From CAZUMJ01 sp964621605 (GTDB lineage Bacteria > Actinomycetota > Acidimicrobiia > Acidimicrobiales > Iamiaceae), in assembly GCA_964621605.1 (NCBI GenBank), contig CAZUMJ010000044.1, forward strand, positions 1 to 23,358: a stretch of DNA of 23,358 nucleotides, given 5' to 3'. The notes beneath the pieces were generated by a model that was not told the origin of the DNA, made no database searches, and saw only the letters and a list, made by a program, of their open reading frames with translations. A program made the translations under genes and the position numbers. Of the stretch, positions 1 through 5,909 are shown piece by piece; the stretch's first letter is position 1; the number at the start of each line of letters is the position of its first letter.

Positions 1-683
1 AGTTCTTCGCCATGTACGGCCTGTACTTCGCCGTGGCGCAGTACCTGCAGATCTCGCACGGCTATTCCCCGCTGCGTGCTGCGGTCGCCTGCCTGCCGAT
101 CGGCATCGTGGGCATGGGGGCGGCCCCGTTGAGCGCCACGCTGGTGCGCCGGTTCGGTCACCGCACCGTGGTCGGGAGCGGGCTACTGCTCTCGGCCGTC
201 GGGCTGCTGCTCATGGGGTGGGCGACGCCCACCACCGCGTACGTGCTGCTCGGCTTGGCGTTCGTCTGCATGGGGTTCGGCAACGGCCAGACGACCGCAC
301 CGTCGACCACCTTGATCATGTCGTCGGTGCCGCGGGCGAAGTCGGGCGTGGGCTCCGCGGTGAACGACCTCTCGCGTGAGCTCGGCGGCGCGCTCGGCAT
401 CGCCGTGCTCGGAAGCGTCATGTCGTCGGTCTACCGATCGTCGATCGCGAGTCACGCGGGCGCGCTCGCAAGCAAGGCGGGGACGTCGATCGACACCACC
501 TTGCGGGCTGCCGCAACGGCAGCCCAGCAGGGCGACATGCACACCGCGGGTGGGCTGCACCAAGCCGCCCAGACGACCTTCGCCCACGGGTTCGGCGTGG
601 CGATGCTGTTCGGTGCGGGGGTGCTGGTCGCGAACTCTGCGCTGGTGTGGGCTCGGGCGCTGCGCGAGGTGGAGGCTCACTGA
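1..683 (+). CDS. MFS multidrug exporter, DHA2 (EmrB/QacA-like) family, C-terminal part
   Basis: The reading frame is already open at the window edge (first full codon at base 3), so the N-terminal half lies outside; the ATG at 12 is an internal Met, not a start. The visible ~226 residues hold about six hydrophobic segments. The stretch with key residues G-V-G-S-A-V-N-D-L-S-R-E-L-G-G-A-L-G, followed by a membrane segment (IAVLGSVMSSVY), is the signature of the late helices of 14-helix DHA2 drug:proton antiporters. It is followed by a long Ala/Thr-rich loop and a last helix, as usual for this family. The role is proton-driven efflux of drugs or other small molecules at the cytoplasmic membrane; the substrate cannot be told. 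The gene ends 35 bases before the convergent glycosyltransferase gene. Confidence 0.88.
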   Translation, partial: FFAMYGLYFAVAQYLQISHGYSPLRAAVACLPIGIVGMGAAPLSATLVRRFGHRTVVGSGLLLSAVGLLLMGWATPTTAYVLLGLAFVCMGFGNGQTTAPSTTLIMSSVPRAKSGVGSAVNDLSRELGGALGIAVLGSVMSSVYRSSIASHAGALASKAGTSIDTTLRAAATAAQQGDMHTAGGLHQAAQTTFAHGFGVAMLFGAGVLVANSALVWARALREVEAH

Positions 684-718
684 GCCTTGCGGTCCCGGGT
701 GGGCGGCGTCGCCACCGG

Positions 719-2464
719 TCAGCGGTGCCGCACCCGCCACACCCACACGTAGGGGAACCCCTGCACCCGGACCTCGCCGATCACTCGGGCTTGCCGCCCG
801 TAGCGGCGCGGGATGGTCGCGGGCCCCTCGACCTGGCGAGTGGCGATGTACTCGACGATGTAGTCGACGGACGCGGACGAGGACGGATCGGGAACGGCCG
901 TGCCGCAGGTGAGCGAGATCGCGTACGCGAGGCGAACGGCCACGTGGACGTCGGCGCACGTCCCGGCGTCGTGGCGGATGATGGCGTTGGCGCGCTCGAT
1001 GCCCTCGCCCCACCCGAGCCGGATGTCGTGACTCGCCCGTTCCTGGCCGCCCAGCAGCGGGTCCACGTACGACACCGCGTCGGGCGCCTGGCGGACGACC
1101 ACCGTGGCCGCGCACAGCGTCAGCGCGCACAGCAGCGGGGGACCGGCTCTGTGCCATGCGCGCCGGTTTCGTGTGACCCACTGCCATGCCTGGGCCACGA
1201 ACAGGCCTGCGGCGAGCGCGAGGAAGGGGAAGAGCGGCAGTGCGTACCGGTCGTACCACTTCGCGGCGAAGACGATGGTGACGCCGTACAGAGCGGCGAC
1301 GACGCTCAGCGTCGCGGTGAACCACCACGGTGCGCGCAGCATCCGCGGCGTCCGCCGCACCGCTCGCAACGCGAGGCCGATCACGGCGGCGACGAGTGCG
1401 AGCACGCTGAGGCAGAGCAGCCACGGCGACAGGCGATAGCCGAGGACGACGGCGTAGTAGCCGCGGCCGGGCTGGGTGCGAAGCGCCCCCCGTGCGAACC
1501 CGAAGGTGCTCTCTCCAGCGAGCTGCATCGAGGCCCGCAACGCTCGGAACTGCGCGCTCGGGGCGACGAGCAGCGCCGGCCAGAGTGCAAGCACGGTCAC
1601 CGTGCACGTGCCGACGGCCGCGGCCCCGCTTCCTACCCAGCGGCGCGCCCAGGGCCGCAGGCCGGTGGTGTGCGAGGCAGCGATGCCCGTCAGCAGCGTC
1701 AGACTCGCCGCTGCAGGGCCTATCAGGGCGAGTGCCGACACCTTCGTGAGCAGCGCGAGACCGCACAGGACGCCGGAGATGGCGCCGGCCACCTCGGCCT
1801 TGTGCATCCACCCCACCGGTGCCGGGCGGGGTGCCAGCGCCCGTTGGGCCGCGGCCGCGCCCGCGGCCAACGCTGCCGCGGAGAACATCGTGACCATCGC
1901 GTCGGTGTGCAACATGTGGCTGTGCCCTGCCAGCCAAGGCTCGGTGGCGAGCAACGCACCGGTGACGAGTGCGGTGGAGCGGCCGGCCAGTTCCGCCACG
2001 AAGACGATCAGGAGCCAGAGCGCAGCCGCGCAGGCGAACGCGATGAGCCCGCGGGCGATGGTGAACGCACGCGCCGAACGGGCATCGGGCTGTGTCGCCG
2101 GCAGCTGTCGCTCCGAGAGGGCAAGGCCGATCGCTCCGGCCCACATGGTCGTGACGCCGGGCATGGTGTTGTGGGCGAACTCCGGGCCAGCACCCTGCAC
2201 CGATGCGTCCGCGAAGTTGTGATGTGCGATCGCGTGGCGGAAGTTGCCGGAGCGCCACAGCCACAGGAAGTCGTCGGTGCCGTGGATCGGCGGTCCGGGT
2301 GCCCAGATGCTGAGCCCGAACGCCACGAGCGCGACCAGCAGGGCGAGGGGGCCTGCCCGTCGGGAGCGCGCGGCGTCTGATCGGCCGGCAATGTCTACGG
2401 CGGTGGCGGTGCCGTGCTCGCCCGGAGCGGTCGAGCCATCTGAGGTGCTCGAGGGGCCCGTCAC
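719..2464 (-). CDS. Polytopic membrane glycosyltransferase, GT39/ArnT (PMT_2)-like
   Basis: 581 residues from the GTG at 2464. Family knowledge: GT-C enzymes transfer a sugar from a polyprenyl-phosphate donor to a protein or glycolipid outside the membrane. Seen: a ~35-residue polar N-terminus, a first membrane helix (residues ~38-54), then the acidic loop motif H-G-T-D-D (61-65) where GT-C enzymes carry their catalytic acidic residue. Further motifs are HTDAM (186-190), LLTK (238-241), YDRYALPLFPF (404-414), and a C-terminal soluble part with DPLLGG (468-473) and GWGEGIE (484-490), common in actinobacterial GT39-like proteins. About ten helices in all. The start was chosen because a -10 hexamer (TAAGCT) ends seven bases upstream and the more upstream in-frame sequence does not look like protein. 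Acceptor and donor sugar are unknown. No partner genes are adjacent. Confidence 0.82.
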   Translation of the reverse strand: MTGPSSTSDGSTAPGEHGTATAVDIAGRSDAARSRRAGPLALLVALVAFGLSIWAPGPPIHGTDDFLWLWRSGNFRHAIAHHNFADASVQGAGPEFAHNTMPGVTTMWAGAIGLALSERQLPATQPDARSARAFTIARGLIAFACAAALWLLIVFVAELAGRSTALVTGALLATEPWLAGHSHMLHTDAMVTMFSAAALAAGAAAAQRALAPRPAPVGWMHKAEVAGAISGVLCGLALLTKVSALALIGPAAASLTLLTGIAASHTTGLRPWARRWVGSGAAAVGTCTVTVLALWPALLVAPSAQFRALRASMQLAGESTFGFARGALRTQPGRGYYAVVLGYRLSPWLLCLSVLALVAAVIGLALRAVRRTPRMLRAPWWFTATLSVVAALYGVTIVFAAKWYDRYALPLFPFLALAAGLFVAQAWQWVTRNRRAWHRAGPPLLCALTLCAATVVVRQAPDAVSYVDPLLGGQERASHDIRLGWGEGIERANAIIRHDAGTCADVHVAVRLAYAISLTCGTAVPDPSSSASVDYIVEYIATRQVEGPATIPRRYGRQARVIGEVRVQGFPYVWVWRVRHR

Positions 2465-2471
2465 GGCGCGG

Positions 2472-2477
2472 AGCTTA
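2472..2477 (-). promoter_or_regulatory. -10 box of a probable leaderless promoter for the glycosyltransferase
   Basis: On the minus strand TAAGCT (fits the actinobacterial TANNNT pattern) is followed by exactly seven bases and then the GTG start at 2464. Transcription would begin at or next to the start codon. No Shine-Dalgarno sequence is present. No convincing -35 box is seen 16-18 bases upstream. Confidence 0.5.
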
Positions 2478-2797
2478 TGAGGCGATGGACAGGGCTGGTG
2501 GTAGGTGGGGAGGCAAACCGTTGCGATCTCGATGGCGCGCGGGTGTCGAAGACCCTGGATGAGGTCACGATGGGGTTCGCGTGGGATGACAGGACATCGC
2601 CGGGGATGATGCTGCAAGATGGTCATCGGTACGTGGTGCGCGGGCCGGCAGATGTTCTCGTGGAACAGGTAGGCGCCACAGCAAACGCGACACCGTGGCC
2701 GCACACCGACAAGGCCGGGTCAGTGCGTCTCGGGCCCGACCCGACAGGCACCGTGACCGCGAGCGTGTCGCATGGGATGTGGAGGCAGCAAGGGTGA
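2477..2797 (+). CDS. Doubtful small ORF upstream of a membrane protein
   Basis: 106 codons if read from the ATG at 2477; ATG 2571 is another possible start. No family is recognised. In favour: its TGA (2795-2797) overlaps the GTG start of the next gene (2794) as GTGA, an arrangement typical of translationally coupled genes. Against: no Shine-Dalgarno sequence at 2477, that ATG lies inside the promoter of the divergent glycosyltransferase gene, and third codon positions are less GC-biased than in every neighbour. The product would be soluble, with no clear motif. This may be a chance reading frame. Confidence 0.25.
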   Translation: MRRWTGLVVGGEANRCDLDGARVSKTLDEVTMGFAWDDRTSPGMMLQDGHRYVVRGPADVLVEQVGATANATPWPHTDKAGSVRLGPDPTGTVTASVSHGMWRQQG

Positions 2798-3126
2798 GCA
2801 ACACGACCGTGTTCCTTGGGGTGAGTGCGGTCTCCATCGGAGGTGAGATCGCGGCTGTATTTCTTGCACGAGAGATGCTGCAACGGACTCGGGAGCTATC
2901 GAGGCATGGGCGAGTGCTTCTTCTCTCGCCTGTCGTTGCCTTCGCCCTCTTGGTCGCGACGAAGGCATTCCTCGTAGCCTTCGACATAGCGGCGATGAGG
3001 GGCCCGCTGTCGGACTCCATCCTGGTCGCTGGCACGCTGGCCGTGACGCTGCGTGGCTTGAGCGGCGAGTCGTGGCTCTATAGGTGGAATCGTCGGACTC
3101 CCGAACGGGCATCGCCCGAACGGTGA
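2794..3126 (+). CDS. Small integral membrane protein, function unknown
   Basis: 110 residues from the GTG at 2794, chosen because GGAGG at 2781-2785 sits eight bases upstream. Reading further upstream adds only an Arg-rich stretch without protein character. Two to three hydrophobic segments are visible: residues ~6-24 (FLGVSAVSIGGEIAAVFLA), ~43-62 (LLLSPVVAFALLVATKAFLV) and a weaker one ~76-88. A basic linker lies between the first two (REMLQRTRELSRHGR) and the tail is positively charged. No known family is recognised. Neighbours give no clear role: it sits between a divergent glycosyltransferase and the ribosomal protein operon. Codon usage is slightly less GC-rich than the core genes. Confidence 0.6.
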   Translation: MSNTTVFLGVSAVSIGGEIAAVFLAREMLQRTRELSRHGRVLLLSPVVAFALLVATKAFLVAFDIAAMRGPLSDSILVAGTLAVTLRGLSGESWLYRWNRRTPERASPER

Positions 3127-3478
3127 ATGCTGCGAAGCGCTCCGGCCAGAAGTGACGAACAAGACGACACGGTGGAGGCTGTGCACGAAGGGGACGCGGC
3201 CGAGGGCTCGGGTGCCGTGGTTGGCGTAGCTGGTTCGCTTCCAGCCTCGGGCCGGTAGACCGCCGAAGCAGCGGCTCGGCCGAGGGTCGGACCGGGGGCG
3301 GGGATCCTTCCGACGACGACGCTGCAGTTCGTGCACACGACCCGCTCGCGGCCCAGCACCGGGGTTGCGAGCGTCCCATTTGCCCCGTTGTGCCTCGTGG
3401 TCGTACCCTCATCTGTCGCCCTGGCGCCGGCAACGGTGCTCCAGGACCCCACCAGGATCTCACCGAGGACAGCGCAGC
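3127..3478 (+). other. Gene-free interval upstream of rplM
   Basis: About 350 bases with no convincing coding frame on either strand. The minus-strand open frames here are Arg/Ser/Pro-rich composition artefacts. No tRNA or rRNA is visible. The only supportable content is the rplM promoter candidate near 3380-3409 and the rplM ribosome binding site, GAGGA at 3465-3469. Confidence 0.5.
3380..3409 (+). promoter_or_regulatory. Candidate promoter of the rplM-rpsI operon
   Basis: TTGCCC (3380-3385) and TACCCT (3404-3409) are separated by 18 bases and resemble -35 and -10 boxes of a housekeeping sigma factor. The predicted start near 3416 would leave a ~60-base 5' leader before the rplM GTG at 3479. 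Support is positional and by consensus only. Confidence 0.4.
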
Positions 3479-3937
3479 GTGCCCACCTATTCGCCGAAAG
3501 CCGCCGACATCCAGCGCAACTGGTACGTCGTAGACGCCGAGGGCATCGTGCTCGGTCGCCTCGCCACCGAGGTGGCCCGTGTCCTGCGCGGCAAGCACAA
3601 GCCCACCTTCGCGCCCCACATCGACACCGGTGATCACGTCGTGATCATCAACGCCGACAAGGTGGTGCTGACCTCCGACAAGGCGGGCAAGAAGCTCGTG
3701 TACCGCCACAGCGGCTACCCGGGTGGTCTCCGTGAGCAGACCTACGAGCAGCTCATGGCCACCAAGCCCGCGGACGCCCTTCGGCGCACGGTGCGCGGCA
3801 TGCTTCCGAAGAACCGCCTCGGTCGCCAGCAGCTGACCAAGCTCAAGGTGTACGCGGGCCCCAACCACCCGCACGCCGCCCAGAAGCCTCAACCACTCGA
3901 GCTCGACGCCCGGGCACGTGCCCGCGTGAGCGCCTAG
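3479..3937 (+). CDS. rplM: 50S ribosomal protein L13
   Basis: 152 residues from the GTG at 3479 (GAGGA nine bases upstream). L13 binds 23S rRNA early in assembly of the large subunit. The sequence matches the family along its whole length: NWYVVDAEG.VLGRLATEVARVLRGKHKP near the start, then D-HVVIINADKV, the Y-RHSGYPGGL motif, the segment LRRTVRGMLPKNRLGRQQL and the KVYAGPNHPH.AQ-P end. An internal GTG/ATG choice is excluded because the SPKAADIQRNW segment belongs to the family N-terminus. rpsI follows after eight bases, the nearly universal rplM-rpsI pair. Confidence 0.97.
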   Translation: MPTYSPKAADIQRNWYVVDAEGIVLGRLATEVARVLRGKHKPTFAPHIDTGDHVVIINADKVVLTSDKAGKKLVYRHSGYPGGLREQTYEQLMATKPADALRRTVRGMLPKNRLGRQQLTKLKVYAGPNHPHAAQKPQPLELDARARARVSA

Positions 3938-3945
3938 GAGCCCCC

Positions 3946-4338
3946 GTGACCAAGCCACTCGTGCAGTCAACCGGTCGCCGCAAGCAGGCGGTGGCGCGGG
4001 TCCGCTTCCGTCCGGGTGACGGCAAGATCCTCGTGAACGGCCGTGACGTCGTCGACTACTTCCCGTCGGAGACGCACCGCATGGTGCTCACCGAGCCGCT
4101 GCGCCTCACCGAGACGCACGAGTCCTACGACATCGACGCCACGCTCGACGGCGGTGGCCCGACCGGCCAGGCCGGTGCGCTGCGCCTGGGCATTGCCCGT
4201 GGGCTGATCGTGCTCGACGAAGAGCTTCGTCCGTCCCTCAAGGCAGCTGGCTTCCTCACCCGTGACGCGCGTGAGAAGGAGTCGAAGAAGTACGGCCTCA
4301 AGAAGGCCCGCAAGGCTCCGCAGTACTCCAAGCGCTGA
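3946..4338 (+). CDS. rpsI: 30S ribosomal protein S9
   Basis: 130 residues from the GTG at 3946; AGGAG (3936-3940), overlapping the rplM stop codon, serves as ribosome binding site. S9 sits in the head of the small subunit, and its C-terminal tail reaches the P-site tRNA. Seen: GRRKQAVARVR near the N-terminus, the glycine-rich GGGPTGQAGALRLGIARGL segment, LTRDAREKESKKYG, and the conserved basic tail that ends K-R as required for tRNA contact (K-APQYSKR). Length is normal for the actinobacterial protein without an N-terminal extension. It is co-transcribed with rplM. A hairpin follows the stop codon and may end or attenuate the ribosomal transcript before glmM. Confidence 0.97.
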   Translation: MTKPLVQSTGRRKQAVARVRFRPGDGKILVNGRDVVDYFPSETHRMVLTEPLRLTETHESYDIDATLDGGGPTGQAGALRLGIARGLIVLDEELRPSLKAAGFLTRDAREKESKKYGLKKARKAPQYSKR

Positions 4339-4344
4339 CCGGGT

Positions 4345-4377
4345 CGGCCGTGCTCACCCGCTGTGGGGGCACGGCCG
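4345..4377 (+). terminator. Hairpin between rpsI and glmM, possible terminator or attenuator
   Basis: A perfect 9-bp inverted repeat, CGGCCGTGC (4345-4353) and GCACGGCCG (4369-4377), with a 15-base loop begins six bases after the rpsI stop. There is no T-run, as is usual for hairpin terminators in high-GC actinobacteria. It may separate the ribosomal protein transcript from glmM, partly or fully. Confidence 0.5.
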
Positions 4378-4438
4378 TCACGCACGGCTTCGTGTCGGCC
4401 CCGCCACGCGCGGCCGTTGTCGTCGGAGGATCTCTGCC

Positions 4439-5797
4439 ATGACGCTGCAGTTCGGCACCGACGGGGTGCGTGGTCTGGCGAACGCGGAGCTCACCCCCGA
4501 GCTCGCGCTCGACCTCGGTCGCGCCGCGGCGCGGGTGCTTGGCCGAGGCGAGTGGCTCATCGGACGCGACACGCGCCGCTCTGGCCCGCTCGTGCAGCAC
4601 GCGCTCGGGGCAGGCCTTGCGGCCGAAGGGGCCCACGTGGTCGACCTCGGTGTCCTGCCCACGCCGGCAGTCGCCCACCTCGGTGTGGAGCGTGGCCTGC
4701 CGGGCGCGGTCATCTCGGCCTCGCACAACCCGTTCGGCGACAACGGCATCAAGTTCTTCGCCGCCGGGGGCCGCAAGCTCGATGATGCGGTCGAGGCACG
4801 CCTCGAAGCAGAACTGCAGCGGCTGCACGTCGACTCGACCGGCGGCGGGGCGAGTGCAGACGTTCCGGTGGGAGCCGAGGTCGGAACGTTCCGCACCGAC
4901 GCGGAAGCGCTCGACCGCTACGTGCGGCACCTGTGCGACGACCTGATCGAGGGCCGGCGCCTCGACGGGATGCGCGTGGTGGTCGACACAGCCAACGGTG
5001 CGGCGTTCGAGGTGGCACCTCGCGTGCTGCGGGCGCTCGGCGCCGACGTGACCGTCCTGCATGCCTCCCCCGATGGCACGAACATCAACGCCGGCTGCGG
5101 GTCGACGCACCCGGAGGACCTGCAGCGGTCGGTGGTGCAACGCCGTGCCCACGTCGGCCTCGCGTTCGACGGTGACGCGGATCGCGTCCTCGCGGTGGAC
5201 GCCGACGGCAACCTCGTCGACGGAGACCAACTGATCGCACTGTGCGCGCTCGACCGCAAGGAACGCGGGCTGCTCGTCGACGACACCGTGGTCGTGACCG
5301 TGATGACCAACCTCGGGTTCCGCCAAGCGATGGAGCGTCACGGCATCGTGGTCGTCGAGACAGCGGTTGGTGACCGCAACGTGTTAGTCGCGCTCGACGA
5401 GAACGGTTGGTCACTCGGCGGTGAGCAGTCGGGCCACCTGATCTTCCGCGACGTGGCCACCACCGGCGACGGAGTCCTGGCGGGCGTGCAGGTCCTCGAC
5501 GCCATGGCCCGCTCAGGCCGCTCGCTTGCGGATCTGGCCGGCGTCATGGTCCGCCTGCCGCAGGTCCTACGCAACGTGGCGGTGCGGTACCGACGTGCCG
5601 ACGTGGCCGACCTCCTCGCCGCGCCGCTCGCCGCGGCGCAGGCACGTCTCGGGAGCACCGGGCGAGTGTTGGTGCGGCCGAGCGGGACCGAGCCGTTGGT
5701 GCGGGTGATGGTCGAGGCGGGCGCCGTGGCCGAGGCTGAAGCGGTGGCGGGTGACCTCGCGGACCACGTCGCCCGCGTCTGCGCCACGCCCGGCTGA
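4439..5797 (+). CDS. glmM: Phosphoglucosamine mutase
   Basis: 452 residues from the ATG at 4439, fixed by GGAGGA eight bases upstream (4425-4430) and by the typical FGTDGVRG N-terminus. GlmM converts glucosamine-6-phosphate to glucosamine-1-phosphate in the cytoplasm, the second step towards UDP-GlcNAc. Seen: the phosphoserine loop ISASHNPFGDNGIKFF with catalytic Ser95, the Mg-binding loop DGDADR (244-249), the sugar-binding loop GEQSGH (328-333) and the phosphate-binding loop RPSGTEPLVR (413-422). All four active-site elements are intact and length is standard. A GlmS-type gene follows 112 bases downstream, so the two steps of the pathway are adjacent, as in other actinobacteria. Confidence 0.97.
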   Translation: MTLQFGTDGVRGLANAELTPELALDLGRAAARVLGRGEWLIGRDTRRSGPLVQHALGAGLAAEGAHVVDLGVLPTPAVAHLGVERGLPGAVISASHNPFGDNGIKFFAAGGRKLDDAVEARLEAELQRLHVDSTGGGASADVPVGAEVGTFRTDAEALDRYVRHLCDDLIEGRRLDGMRVVVDTANGAAFEVAPRVLRALGADVTVLHASPDGTNINAGCGSTHPEDLQRSVVQRRAHVGLAFDGDADRVLAVDADGNLVDGDQLIALCALDRKERGLLVDDTVVVTVMTNLGFRQAMERHGIVVVETAVGDRNVLVALDENGWSLGGEQSGHLIFRDVATTGDGVLAGVQVLDAMARSGRSLADLAGVMVRLPQVLRNVAVRYRRADVADLLAAPLAAAQARLGSTGRVLVRPSGTEPLVRVMVEAGAVAEAEAVAGDLADHVARVCATPG

Positions 5798-5827
5798 CCG
5801 GCGGAAACCCCGGGCGATCCAGCCCGG

Positions 5828-5875
5828 TACGCTTGGCGCGCTCCTCGCGGCACGCTGACGTGCCATCGCGGGGAG
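5828..5875 (+). promoter_or_regulatory. -10-like box and strong two-part hairpin in the glmS leader
   Basis: In the glmM-glmS gap, TACGCT (5828-5833) fits a -10 box. Directly after the start it would give (about 5840) lies a strong stem-loop at 5841-5875: an 8-bp outer stem (5841-5848 with 5868-5875, one G-U pair), a three-base bulge on the 3' side (5865-5867), a perfect 6-bp inner stem (GGCACG 5849-5854, CGTGCC 5859-5864) and a CTGA loop. The structure is seen in the sequence. Whether it is a terminator for glmM or a 5' leader element for the next gene cannot be decided. No good -35 box is seen. Confidence 0.5.
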
Positions 5876-5909
5876 TCCGCAACCGCGACCTCTTCCCGGG
5901 AGCAGTTCC

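Noticed and set aside
684..718. Bidirectional terminator between the convergent MFS and glycosyltransferase genes
   Set aside because: Only a 5-bp GGTGG/CCACC stem with a 9-base loop is visible; too weak to claim.
183..2380. Very long open frames antisense or out of frame to the MFS and glycosyltransferase genes
   Set aside because: High-GC composition creates long stop-free shadow frames; their translations are Arg/Ala/Gly-rich without motifs, whereas the chosen frames have clear families.
2896..3452. Minus-strand open frames in the gap before rplM
   Set aside because: Arg/Ser-rich translations, no ribosome binding sites, no motifs, and overlap with the better-supported membrane protein gene.
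5798..5909. glmS ribozyme upstream of the GlmS-type gene
   Set aside because: The 112-base gap holds a single bulged hairpin; it is too short for the full multi-pseudoknot ribozyme, and I see no matching core.
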